Assembly: GCF_003286085.1 (NCBI RefSeq)
Contig: NW_020825288.1
Location: 23,064,001-23,128,000, forward strand
Source: Drosophila persimilis
Taxonomy: Eukaryota; Arthropoda; Insecta; Diptera; Drosophilidae
Length of the DNA: 64,000 nucleotides
Direction of reading: 5' to 3'
Positions within the stretch are counted from its first letter, which is position 1. Each line of letters begins with the position of its first letter. A program made the position numbers and the translations under genes. This document shows, piece by piece, positions 13,887-24,904 of this stretch. The notes under the pieces are model-generated. The model was not told the DNA's origin. It searched no databases and saw nothing but the letters and a program-made list of their open reading frames with translations.

Positions 13887-15290
13887 GTGGATATGGATGT
13901 GGCCTGAGCATGGGGCAACTGTGGGTGGAAGGTTGCGTGGCAATGCCCCTATTTGACGTTGCCGCTGTTGCTGCCACAACTGCTTCTGTTGCTGCCGCTG
14001 TGGCGCTGTTTTCAATTAACTGTGCGTCTAACTAAATGGCAAGTAAGTTAATGTTTATAGTTCATAAATACGCAATTTATATGCACTATCCCACCACTCC
14101 ACCACACCATAACACCCACCCCCCATCCCTCCTCTCATGTGTATGTGTGTGTGTGCCTTGCTGATTTTGATGGCGCTGTTTCGGTTGCATTGGGCGTAAA
14201 TTTTAATAATTTATTTGAGTCATAATATTTAATGCGGCTTGCAGTCAAGTGGGACTGAATCACTGAAAAAACATTCCGTTCTAGCATCGGAGGAGGACCC
14301 TAAATGTTAATTAATAAAATATAATTGCAGATTTTTGATTGCTTCATTCGCGTAAACATTTATAGCCGGATGTGGGGGCAGAAGTTGCCTGCCGCAGCCA
14401 GGCATCCGCGAAGGACACGAAGAGTCCCCATCTTGTGGCGGCTCCAACTCTGTTCCGTTCCTGTTGTTGCCAAAAGTTTAATTGCCTTTCGGGCCAAAAA
14501 GTTTACAAAATCTGTGCTATGCATTTTGCTAACATTTCCGGTGACTTCTCGCTGCTGAGGCGTAGTCCTAGCCACCACAAGACTGCTCGCCGTGCCACAT
14601 TCCACAGTCAAGTCTGCCTCCTGCCACTCTACATCCAAGACTGTCTCTTGCCCCACTCCATCCACTCTTTATCCTTTTGAACTACATTGCCTGGTGTGGT
14701 TGGGTGTCTCCTTCGGTTTGTATGCCCTTTTAATTGCCCATTGAAAGTTGTTCAGTTGTTAAAGTGAACTTTCGCCCCTGCCAAGTTGCATGTTGCACGT
14801 TGCACGTTGCAAGCTGGAAGTTGCCAGTTGCCAGTTTCCAGTTGCTAGTGAAGTGAAATGAAGTGTAAGCAACAACAAGCGTGAAAGTAGTGTGTGTTAT
14901 GCAATTAAAAGTACGATGGCGATGGCGGTGGCGGCGGCACCCACACACCCCCACACACAATCGATAGGGTTTCAATTGGACGACAACAAACCAATTTGCC
15001 GCAACCTATTTAAGGATCAGGATATTGTCGAGGATATGCTCCTTGGCAAGCCACCTCCCTGGTCCCCCCCAAGTCAAACCGCAGCTGCTCGTAATGAGTT
15101 TTCCATGCATACCACGCAGACAGTTGAGACAGATTTCTCGCAGCTAACATTATGTGACAGCTGCAGACAGAAATCATTCCATTTCATTCCACTCCCATCT
15201 AACTATCCCTTTCCCAGTGGATAGCACAGAGCAGACAGCATGAAAATTATGTTGCATAGTTATGTGGAATGGCTACGGGACGGGACGGAC

Positions 15291-15332
15291 TCGTATACAT
15301 AAACGTATACGTATACGTATTCGTATCTCGTA
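15291..15332. repeat. (CGTATA)n self-complementary repeat
   Basis: Units of CGTATACGTATACGTAT with decayed flanks. The unit is palindromic, so the tract can form a hairpin or cruciform. Confidence 0.75.
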
Positions 15333-17675
15333 GATTCTTTTATTTCCAGACTAGCTGTGGCTGTACCCACCGCCCCTCCTCTTTTCTTGGCCTGTTGTCT
15401 GCTGGTGACTAGCAGGGCAGCAACAATATATTTTTCTGATTTTCCACTTGCATTATCACGTCTAAAAACTGTCTACCATTAAAACATGTGTATTGTGTGC
15501 ATTGTCTGTTCAGTCTAGCGGGCACTTCGGCTTTGTCTAGTCAAAGAGGGGGCTATACTCGTTGCGGGTTGCAGGAAATAAGGCAATATATAAACATAAT
15601 TTAGGGATGAATCCAAGCAAAGGAAACCTTACCGAACTGGCTGTGATGCCATGGAAAATTGTATAAGTAATGTTTCAGCTGGGAGAATTTCTGTGAATAA
15701 ATGGTAAAACTCGACTCGAAAACTGTGCAACAAAATTGAACAAAAGTTCAGTGGCTTCTCCCCATGAGAGCAATGAGAAGATGAGACCAAATGTATCTGG
15801 AAAACAAATATTATTTCCAATTGCATTTGAAAGGTGAAAAGCCAGTTTTGAATTGAAAATTCCTTACAACTGCAGGTTCATCTTTGGTGAATATTTCCAA
15901 TAGTAATTTTGTTAAAAACACACACTTGTCAGCTACCAAAGATCTCTAGAACATAGGGCTGAATAATTGTATATCAAGTAGTTATGATTTTTGCATCTCT
16001 AAGGGTAATTTCTGTCCTGTATCTCATAATGTATGTTCATAAGTTAAGGGGCTTTTCCTGTTATTTGTTACTGTTTACTTTGTTCCTGTTTATTTGCGAT
16101 GTTTATGGTATTACTTCACTCGTTTGCCAACCTTTAACCAAGATTAACAGAACCATTGCATGTGGTAGATGTACAGTCGAGAGGAAACTCAGCTCAAATA
16201 AGCTATTCACTCTGTGGTCTTCCCAATTTGAACTCGGGCCTCAACTGACTCAACTGATTTCCCATTCATTTCATCGCAACCGCCTAGGGAGAACGCAAGT
16301 CGATAAATAACCCTACCGAAAGTGATACAATCCAGCCTAGCGCACCCCTCTCTGCACCATTTGCGGCTAAGATATGGCATCATGAGTTGCATCTGCTGGT
16401 ATCATTCGCACCCATCCCCGGCGGACCACTTTCCCGTCGGCATCCATTGACTTGCCCCATTAATTAAGTTTGTGCTGCTGTGCGTGCAGATAAGATGCAC
16501 TGCCCCAGACTCCAGGGCACCGCACGCCTTTCCTGGTCGTGCAATTGACTTAATAATTGGCCCCAAACATTTTAATGAGCAGCTGCCTGTCAGCGTCACG
16601 TTTTCCGGAACGGAACGATGTCGGAGAAGACGGAGCGGAGCCAATGCAAAATATTTGCAAGAAATGGCATTGGCATAATTAAGATGATGGGGATGTTGAT
16701 GTTGGCTCAGGGGAGGCGGAGCGGTTCTTGAGACGGCCGGGTTCGGATATAATGTCATCTGACTGAGGCGGAAATTTGAATGCCGAGAGTGTGCTAATGT
16801 TAATATGATATGCAGCAGGAAATACAAGCATCATCCGAGCATTTCCATATGCTAGCCCGAGCTCCATTAAATTCGAATGCACAAACATTGCGTATACGAC
16901 GTGTATGCTTGTGCGGCAAGACAGGTGACAGATGCAGCAGGCCACACCTCTTTTCCCGCCCCCCCGCGCTCACTCATCCATGTGCGTTAACACCTGAGCA
17001 GAGCCCAGCAAGACATTTGAGATCTGCTGCTCTATTCTCTCCTTCCCCCACTCTGCAGGCACGTCTGGTGGCCTCTCACACGCCAGTCAAACGTTCCTCG
17101 CCTCGAATAGCGTAGCCCTCCTTGTCACTTGCCCCTGCATAGCTGCCTTCGTGCGGCTGTGGCACGTAATGACATGCGGCTGCCAATGCTGTGGACGCGC
17201 ATTGAGCAGAGAGCATTGCCGGCACCTCCAGTGCCTTGCATAATTTATACAACCACCCAAGCCGCCAAAAAACCGCAAATCTCGCAGCGCTTCGTTGCAC
17301 ACATCGCAGCATCGGTGGCAACAACAGCAGCAGCGAATGCCCCGAGACATGTTGAAGCTTGAGGGACAGCTTAAACTAGCCATTGTCGGTTGCATGACAA
17401 CGACATATTGATGGTTATCCGACTTACAGGGAAAGTAACACGTTCACCATAATAAATGGGAGCGAGCTGACTGGCGTTTAAGGGACATTTCATCTCGATT
17501 TGCAATGTGCCTTAGAATCCGAATTAGTTTTCAGTTGAATAAATATGGCTTTTAAAATGTATGCATGTTTGTATCTATTATTGTATTGTAAATGAACCAC
17601 AAACTTGATATATTTTTAGATAATTTGTTCCTAATGGTGATATAAAATAAATATATTCTATGTACAAATACTAGT

Positions 17676-17681
17676 TTTATT
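17676..17681 (-). terminator. Possible poly(A) signal for RabGGTa
   Basis: AATAAA on the minus strand, about 190 nt past the RabGGTa stop codon. The region is AT-rich, so chance occurrence is quite possible. Confidence 0.35.
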
Positions 17682-17871
17682 TACATAAATATATGTATTA
17701 TTATAAATAAGTAGGCATAAATACTAAATTGAATGTTTTTATATCTTTAGTATACTTTGGAACAATTTCACCTTACCGAAAACCCTGAAATCTTAACTGA
17801 ATACCTACTGGAAAATGATATTGGTCAGTTATTTTATGTCTTGGATAATGAAGGGAAAGCACCTTAATCCC

Positions 17872-19395
17872 TTACTCCTGCAACTTCAACTCTGCAAACG
17901 TTTGTGGCAATCTGTCGCCAAGTTCCTCCTTAAGTTTTTCGGACAGTTCCAATTCATCAGCAATTGCCAGGTACTGGCCATAAGGCAACGATGTCAATGC
18001 TGACTCCGCTGTTAGCTCAAACCGTTTGGGAAACTTTGGGGATGTGGCCCACTTGGCCAGCTCTAATTCCAGCGTCCAGCATGCAGCCAAATCCTTATAG
18101 TATCCCTTTCGTAGGGCGTCAACCTTCTCCAACTCAACCAAGTGCTCCAAGCTTCTCTCGTGGTTGGCGGTAGCATCGATGGCTCGCATTAGGAGAGCAC
18201 TGGTCAGTAGAGTCCACTTGCTATCGGGCTCGTACTCCAGGAGATCGAAACAGGATTGCAGCTGCGTTTGGAGTTCATCCAACAGCTCTTTGCTGCAGCT
18301 GGAGGCAGCATGGGGCGGCACAAAGTAGAAGGCACCATCGCCTGTGGGTAGAGGTAAGAGTTTGATCTCCTGCTCCGACAGCTTCAAGGAGTAGGATCTA
18401 TCCTTTTGGTAGTCAATCGGTGTCTGGTTTTTCCAGGTGGTTCGCCTGCTGTCCGCAGGCTGCCAGGACTGTAACTGCCATGAGTCTTCATTACTTGAAA
18501 GCCCAACCTTCAACTGTTCGAAGTCTGGACAGGGTTTCTTAAATGCTATGACTGCACCAGTCACTCCCATGCGAAAGGCAACCACCTTGGGGGCCTGATC
18601 CGCTTGGGCGCCACCGCCCAGCAGCCAGCGCTGATAGAACCAGGCGCTACTGTCGTTGGGATCGGTGAAGGCGGCGGTGAGCACCATCTCCAGCTCCTGC
18701 TGCAGCTTCTCCTCGCTCATGGGTCGGTCGCGCTGCTCGTTGGGGTAGAGCGTCGGCAGCAGGAGGCTCCGGTGATGCCAGCTGGAATAGTTTGAAAAGT
18801 TAACCTTGATCTTTTCAGTGCAAAAGTCCAGCTCTTGCTCTGCAGGCACGGCCGCCTTGGCGGTCACAAAACGCCGGAAGTCCCAGGTGTGAAAGTTTCG
18901 CTCATCGTATTTGAGATACTTGTTGCAGAGCTGCACCTCCCGCTGCCAGTCTGCCTGGGGATTCTGCTCGAGGGTCCAGCAGCGATGATGCCAGGCATTG
19001 TATGACTTGGGATTAACCATCAGACACTGTTCTGTGACGTTCAACTCTTGGCCGTACACAGATTGTAGCTTATCTTCCGGTGCAGCAGGTTTTTCCTCCG
19101 CCCCTGCTTCCGCCTGGACCTCATCGGACTTGTTGGACTCTGCTTCCGCCTCTGATAGCTGCTTGATTTTCTCCAGCACACACTCGCGACGAATGTTCCA
19201 CAGCGTGGTCACGTCTGGATTGCGATGCAGGATTTGCACCGTCAGGCCAAGCATTTCGTCATCGAGTTCTCCTGCATCGCGCTTCTTGAGTATCCGTCCC
19301 ATGGCTGCCCGGTAGGCCCGGACCTTCAGCGCATGTTCCTTCTTCTTGCGCTCCCGCTCCTCCTCAGTGGTGCGCACTTTCACACGGCCATGCAT
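17872..19395 (-). CDS. RabGGTa: Rab geranylgeranyltransferase alpha subunit
   Basis: A single-exon 507-residue protein starting MHGRVKVRTT. With the beta subunit and Rab escort protein it attaches geranylgeranyl groups to C-terminal cysteines of Rab GTPases in the cytosol, needed for membrane traffic. The family hallmark, tandem prenyltransferase-alpha helical repeats with a W..R/W.HR core, is plain: TLWNIRR near residue 64, AWHHRCW near 130, TWDFRRF near 170, SWHHRSL near 205 and AWFYQRW near 250. The N-terminal EEERERKKKEHALKVRAYR segment is also typical. It is about the length I know for the fly protein and shorter than mammalian RABGGTA, lacking a recognisable leucine-rich C-terminal domain. 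The stop is TAA at 17,872-17,874. It lies head-to-head with AGO2, 426 bp apart. The frame is intact. Confidence 0.95.
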   Translation of the reverse strand: MHGRVKVRTTEEERERKKKEHALKVRAYRAAMGRILKKRDAGELDDEMLGLTVQILHRNPDVTTLWNIRRECVLEKIKQLSEAEAESNKSDEVQAEAGAEEKPAAPEDKLQSVYGQELNVTEQCLMVNPKSYNAWHHRCWTLEQNPQADWQREVQLCNKYLKYDERNFHTWDFRRFVTAKAAVPAEQELDFCTEKIKVNFSNYSSWHHRSLLLPTLYPNEQRDRPMSEEKLQQELEMVLTAAFTDPNDSSAWFYQRWLLGGGAQADQAPKVVAFRMGVTGAVIAFKKPCPDFEQLKVGLSSNEDSWQLQSWQPADSRRTTWKNQTPIDYQKDRSYSLKLSEQEIKLLPLPTGDGAFYFVPPHAASSCSKELLDELQTQLQSCFDLLEYEPDSKWTLLTSALLMRAIDATANHERSLEHLVELEKVDALRKGYYKDLAACWTLELELAKWATSPKFPKRFELTAESALTSLPYGQYLAIADELELSEKLKEELGDRLPQTFAELKLQE

Positions 19396-19821
19396 CGTAT
19401 TTTGTTAATATATTTTAAATTTCTTTAAAAAAAATTAACAAAAAACTAGTCAGCAGCTGGGATGGGATCAGTGTGACCGTGGACTTAAATATACCGAAAC
19501 ATACCGTCACATTTAAGAAATATACCGTAAATATACTGACGAATTCTATTTCGTTGATTCTATATGAAGAGGTATATTTTGAAAATAAGACGGTATGTTT
19601 CGGTATATACACACTGGCGTACATTCTCCATATTGTTTTTAATTTTATCTAAATTCTTTGTGAAAATTTGTTTTTTGGTAGCACTGCACGAATAATTGGG
19701 ATCAAGACCCTGATTTTTTGTGTGACTTAAAACCAGAACGCACAGAAACTGTTTAACTGCATTATAGTGCAGCAATTCGCAATCAGTTAGTTGCTTTTTT
19801 ACGCATCAGAAAGTCTTAGAC
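19396..19821. promoter_or_regulatory. Divergent RabGGTa/AGO2 promoter with motif 1 and motif 6
   Basis: This 426-bp gap separates the two start codons. CAGTGTGACCG at 19,469-19,479 is the reverse complement of Ohler motif 1 (YGGTCACACTR), the M1BP site of Drosophila housekeeping promoters. Several copies of the motif 6 core (GGTATATTT and its complement AAATATACC) occur at about 19,487-19,500, 19,518-19,530, 19,570-19,580 and 19,590-19,610. I see no TATA box properly placed for either gene. This composition predicts broad, constitutive initiation in both directions; the assignment of start sites is inference. Confidence 0.75.
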
Positions 19822-22800
19822 ATGGGAAAGAAAAATAGTAAGAATACTACAAAATTTTATTATTTAAGTAAGTTACATGCTCCATCCTATTTCATTATCT
19901 TAGAATATAAGGAGGCTGAGAAGCCTGTGCCCCCTGCAGCACAGCCACAACAACAACAACAAGGTAAGTGAAATGCACTACAAATACCCACACAACGTAT
20001 GCAAAAAATCTTCTAGCATCTTCTGTATATGTATGTTGTATCACTAACCATACAGTATATACTGTATGGTTAGTGGTTGTATGTATATACATATATGTAC
20101 ATATAAAATGTAACTTCCATTCCTCCGATAAGCTTTGTAAATACATACATATGTACATACATTCGTATGTATGTATGTGTGTTTAAGGCCGTTGTCAATA
20201 TCGGGGGAATCACGAAATTCGCCGAGCCTCTGATGAAATCAATTTGGTGTGGGCTGACATGTGCACGAAAGATTCCTTTGTTTAGAGGAAAACACTAGAT
20301 TTTAATATTTTTGTTTTCCACTAAAATTTTGAGCAGCTGCTGGTGCACCGGGTGCTCAGAACAGACCCACTCAAACTCCATCCACAAGCTCCGCCGCTTC
20401 TGGGTCCCAACAACAGCAGGGAGGATGGCGAACACAGGACAGTCACCAGCAGCGCTCTCAGGCCGGGCAAGGCTGGCAGCAGCAAGGAGGCGGACAACAG
20501 AGAGGACCGCAGCAGCAAGGCGGCGGACAACAGAGAGGACCGCAGCAGCAAGGAGGCGGACAACAGAGAGGACCACCCCAACAGCAGGGCGGCTATCAGG
20601 GTCAGCAAGCACAGGGGCAATACCGCGGGCCGCCACAACAACAGGGTGGCTATCAGCAACGTCCTCAGGGTCAGCAAGCACAGGGGCAATACCGTGGTCC
20701 GCCTCAACAACAGGGTGGCTATCAGCAGCGTCCTCAGAGTCAGCAGGGACGGGTCCAAGGAGGCGCGGCTCTGCCGCCTCTCCCAGCAGGCACCATGAAG
20801 CGTGGAACTTTGGGAAAACCAGGTCAAGTATCTGTCAATTACCTCGACGTTAACTTGGACAAAATGCCAGCTGTGGCCTACCACTACGATGTGAAGATCA
20901 CGCCAGAGCGTCCTAAGAAGTTTTATCGTCAGGCTTTTGATCAGTACAGAGTTGAACACTTGGGCGGTGCGATTGCCGCATTTGATGGACGTGCATCGGC
21001 CTACTCAGCTGTGAAGCTAAAATGCAGCTCCCAGGGCCAAGAAGTCAAAGTAAGTGCTGTTGTGTATTTCGCTGAGCTTGAGGAACCTTTGAAGTAAATA
21101 TTGCTTTCTTGCCGTCCAGATATTAGATCGCCACGGCCGTACCCTGACTTACACTGTGGAACTCAAGGAGACAGAGGACACGGAGGTCGATCTGAACTCG
21201 CTGAGAAAGTGAGTGAACCGTTATATTGAACCAAATGTGTCGGTAGAGAATCGGCATAATGCAATTTTCCATTTTTTCATTTTTGCAGCTATATGAAGAA
21301 TAAGATATATGACAAGCCCATGAGAGCCTTGCAGTGTCTGGAGGTTGTGTTGGCGGCCCCCTGTCATAACACCGCCATACGCGCCGGTCGCTCGTTCTTC
21401 AAAAGGTCAGAGCCCGGAAAAGCCTATGATCTGAACGACGGCTACGAAGCTCTAGTTGGACTCTATCAAACATTCGTGCTTGGCGATCGTCCGTTTGTTA
21501 ATGTGGACATATCGCACAAGTCCTTTCCGAAGGCCATGACGATCATTGAATATATAGAGCAGTATCAGCGCCAGAAAATTGACAAAAGCACAAATCTTGA
21601 CTACAGGCGTTACGATATCGAATCATTCCTAAAGGGCATGAATATAATATACGATCCGCCTGCCTGTTTGGCCAGTGCCCCTCGCGTCTTCAGAGTCAAT
21701 GGGCTTACCAAGTTTCCGGCTAGCAGTCTGAAATTTGAGCTGGACGGGAAGCAAACAACAGTTGCAGACTACTTCCGGTCTCGGAAATATAATTTAATGT
21801 ATCCGAACCTGCTCTGCTTGCATGTTGGGCCGCCGCTGAAAAACATTTATTTGCCTATCGAACTATGTCGCATAGAGGATGGGCAGGCCCTGAATGTGAG
21901 TTCAACAAGTTTCTTTCACTGCAAATAATTTCCTGATTTGATTTCCTTACATCGCATTGCAGCGCAAGGATGGAGCCAATCAGGTGGCGGCCATGATTAA
22001 GTATGCTGCCACTTCCACCAACGAGAGGAAGGCCAAGATCATCCACTTGCTCGAATATTTCAAACACAACTTAGATCCGACCATCAGCCACTTTGGCATT
22101 CGCTTGGAAAATGACTTCATTGTGGTGCATACACGCACCCTCAATGCGCCCCAGGTTGAGTATAAGAATAACAATTTGGCTTCGGTGAGGAACGGTTCGT
22201 GGCGCATGGATCGCATGCAATTCTTTGAACCCAAGCCAAAGCCACATAAATGGGCTATACTCCACGGTAAGATTAACTACATGAGTGTGGTCGATTTTCA
22301 GGGCATGGTAAGTTGTGCACGGCTGGAAGCAGAATTTCACTCAGATCCTGACTTATTTTCTTTTCAGATAATTCAGCAGAGTCGCACCGTCAATGTGTGC
22401 CTGAATGAGAAGGCCGATATACGGAATTACAGGGATGAGCGTGAACTGGATTCTCATTTCCAGGACTTCAAAAAAAATCAATTTGATTTGGTGTTCGTTA
22501 TTATACCAAATTCCGGGCCCTTTTATGATGTCGTGAAGCAAAAGGCTGAGCTGCAGCATGGAATTCTCACACAATGCATCAAGGAGATCACAGTCCTGCG
22601 TAAATGTAACCTGCAGTGTATTGGCAACGTTCTGCTTAAGGTCAATTCCAAGCTAAACGGAATTAATCACAAGCTAAAGGATGACCCACGCTTTCTGTTA
22701 AAGAATGCGATGTTCTTGGGTGCTGATGTAACTCATCCATCGCCAGATCAGCGTGAGATCCCCAGTGTGGTGGGGGTTGCCGCCTCCCATGACCCATTCG

Positions 22801-23618
22801 GGGCTTCATATAACATGCAATATCGCTTGCAACGCTCTGCCTTGGAGGAGATAGAGGACATGGAGTCGATAACTCTTGAGCACTTGCGTGTCTATCATCA
22901 GTTCCGCAAATCCTATCCCGAGCATATTGTCTATTATCGTGATGGCGTGAGCGATGGTCAGTTTCCCAAGATCAAAAATGAAGAGTTGAGAGGAATTTCT
23001 GCGGCCTGCAGCAAGGTAAGTTGAACTCTTGCCTCCAGAAGCCTCATCATTTTCTATCGCTAATCACCCTTCGTCTCCTTTCAGATGCGCATTAATCCCA
23101 AGATTTGCTGCGTCATCGTAGTTAAGCGGCATCATACACGCTTCTTTCCGAACGGAGCTCCATCGCAATACAACAAGTTTAACAATGTTGATCCGGGAAC
23201 GGTCGTCGATCGCACCATTGTTCATCCCAATGAGATGCAGTTCTTCATGGTCAGCCATCAGTCGATTCAAGGGACGGCCAAGCCGACGCGTTACAATGTG
23301 ATTGAGAATACGGGCAACTTGGATATAGACTTACTGCAGCAATTAACATACAATCTTTGTCACATGTTTCCCCGTTGCAACCGCGCAGTGTCTTATCCGG
23401 CTCCGGCATATTTGGCACATTTGGCTGCGGCACGTGGACGTGTCTATCTCACTGGGTGCGATATTAATGCTATTATGGTTACATTTATTTGTTCTGACGA
23501 TATATATCTTGACTGCTTCTCTTACAGCTGCACCAAGTTCCGCACTCCAAAGGAGGAATACGCAAAGCGGTTGATTGTTCCAGAGTTCATGAAAACGAAC
23601 CCCATGTATTTCGTGTAG
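19822..23618 (+). CDS. AGO2: Argonaute-2, siRNA-guided slicer (nine coding exons)
   Basis: Exons: 19822-19837, 19904-19963, 20337-21049, 21120-21208, 21289-21895, 21963-22307, 22368-23015, 23085-23455, 23528-23618; together 979 residues in frame. The product loads siRNA duplexes from Dicer-2/R2D2 and cleaves target RNA in antiviral and endogenous RNAi. It begins MGKKNKYKEAEK, like fly AGO2. Residues 1-178 are Gln/Gly-rich with two repeat classes; the N domain follows (from MKRGTLGKPG), PAZ is about 370-495, MID about 600-720 (YDVVKQKAELQHGILTQCIK keeps the 5'-phosphate-binding residues) and PIWI about 720-979. The slicer tetrad looks complete: D in GADVTHPS, E in LEEIEDM, D in RDGVSDGQ, H in YLAHLAAARGR. 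The C-terminus NPMYFV is canonical. It is shorter than D. melanogaster AGO2 mainly through fewer N-terminal repeats. The obscura group has several AGO2 paralogues; which copy this is cannot be told here. Confidence 0.95.
20042..20075. repeat. 34-bp perfect palindrome in AGO2 intron 2
   Basis: The left arm CACTAACCATACAGTAT is followed without spacer by its exact reverse complement. It lies in the 373-nt second intron, next to ATGT/ACAT tracts that may extend the hairpin imperfectly. Confidence 0.95.
20477..20575 (+). repeat. AGO2 glutamine-rich repeat, class 1 (3 x 33 bp)
   Basis: Three tandem 33-bp units starting at 20,477, 20,510 and 20,543, each coding QQQGGGQQRGP. The copies differ by only one or two bases, so they are recent or kept uniform. 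Such repeats are known in the N-terminus of fly AGO2 (called GRRs). Confidence 0.95.
20600..20737 (+). repeat. AGO2 glutamine-rich repeat, class 2 (2 x 69 bp)
   Basis: Two 69-bp units (20,600-20,668 and 20,669-20,737), each coding 23 residues that begin GQQAQGQYRGPP and end GGYQQRPQ, with remnants of a further unit on either side (GGYQ before, SQQG after). Unit length and sequence differ from class 1. Confidence 0.9.
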
Positions 23619-23625
23619 GCAGAAC

Positions 23626-23631
23626 AATAAA
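23626..23631 (+). terminator. AGO2 poly(A) signal
   Basis: AATAAA eight bases past the TAG stop codon, implying a very short 3' UTR of about 25-40 nt. Confidence 0.7.
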
Positions 23632-23639
23632 ACGTTTTT

Positions 23640-24830
23640 ATTGTCAGATAATCTGACTCTATATCATCTATACCAAAATTTTTCATAAGTATGATTCCGA
23701 TGAAAAAGCGAACTTTACCCACTTAACCCCCCTCTAGTTAAACAGGCGAACACATTGAGTTAAACCGCGGAATATGGTACTGTTTGTTAAAGTTCTATGA
23801 ATTTTAATAACTGATAAATAAACTTTCAACTTTATTTCGAAGTCAAAATAATACAGAAAAGTATATATTATATACTTTAAATATTATATTTAAATATTAT
23901 ATACCGTAAATGGTAAACAGAACTTAGCATTAGTACGCTGACAGAAGGTGACTTCTGTTGAAACGAAGTATAGATGGCGTTTCTGGTTGCTCATCGGACT
24001 GACTTGTTTTAAAAAATTCTCGGCAATGTAACAGGTAAAACTTTTTTTTAATAATTTTTGACAAGGCAAAATAGTGTTTCAACCATCAACCTGACGGAAA
24101 AGAAAATTATTCCTTTTGGGCAAGGTTTATATACGGAACTCTCAAAATGTAAGCAGAAGGACCAATAGGTCGAACGTCTGCAACTGGAATTTTCTATTAT
24201 TTCGAACTAAAACGGGTGGCAGCAGCATTTAGGGAGCACATTATATCCAACTTTGTCCAAGTCCAAGTCTCCATAAGGCATTCGCTTATGTTGGATAATA
24301 GTGGTTCGATTTATGGAAGTTCAACTGTAACTGTATCCATAAATAATAATTAATATTGGTTGACTTTTTACGGCGAAAAAGTAAGTTTGTTGGTAAACAG
24401 CGATTCTTTCATCTAATTTCGCAGAATGTCCTTTCAGTTTTCTGTCCTTGAACCCCAATACATAAAAACATTAAAAAGTTTGTAGTGTATACTTTTGAGA
24501 TGTATCTTTATCTGCGCCTTGATTCTCGCTACAGATACGATACCAGAATGTTCAAAACAGAAGTCTCAAACGAACTAAAAGAACCAGGTTTTCCATTGTT
24601 CTGGCATGGAAAATTTCCTCGGAATTTCAATGTAGTACGTATGTATGTATATTATTTTGAATTGGATATATATGTCTGCCCTGATCAGTATGAAAGAAGC
24701 GTCTATATATAGCTGTAATTTTCGATATCGATTGTGCCCATATTGATATCCAGAACCCATTGTATGCATCTTTCACAATAGGGGTCAGGTGTTTTTGATT
24801 GACTAGTGAAATGACTTTACTACCAGAAGA
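23640..24830. other. AT-rich spacer between AGO2 and the Kunitz gene
   Basis: No coding frame with support. It holds short ATATT repeats near 23,870-23,905 and one copy of a repeat also found at 26,149-26,194. The frame of 75 codons at 24,485-24,712 has no codon bias or motif. Confidence 0.5.
23935..23980 (+). repeat. Copy 1 of a dispersed 46-bp repeat
   Basis: Begins ACGCTGACAGAAGGTG and ends CGAAGTATAGATGGCGT. It matches 26,149-26,194 at roughly four of five positions in the same orientation, with no gap. Could be a remnant of a mobile element or a conserved regulatory block. Confidence 0.7.
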
Positions 24831-24837
24831 TCGATCC

Positions 24838-24845
24838 TATATAAG
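24838..24845 (+). promoter_or_regulatory. TATA box of the Kunitz-like gene
   Basis: TATATAAG, 67 bp before the start codon. A start site about 30 bp downstream (near ACAGTTC, about 24,868) would leave a 5' UTR of about 37 nt. A strong TATA suits a tissue-specific secreted-protein gene. Confidence 0.75.
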
Positions 24846-24904
24846 CCCCGAAACCCGATTGATTCTACAGTTCAAATCGAACATTCGACCCGAGTCTTTT
24901 GAGA

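Larger units (their letters stand above)
12250..17670. other. Gene-poor region upstream of the cluster
   Basis: No supported gene. It contains simple repeats (listed separately), GC-rich stretches with GCC/GTTGCT runs, GAGA/CTCT runs near 13,690-13,740, and an AT-rich end (about 17,500-17,770) that leads into the 3' side of RabGGTa. One 102-codon frame at 14,916-15,224 is discussed under findings but is not accepted as a gene. Confidence 0.5.

Noticed and set aside
20321-20959. 212-codon minus-strand and 180-codon plus-strand frames inside AGO2 exon 3
   Set aside because: Shadows of the repetitive Gln-rich coding region; the true frame joins the other exons in phase.
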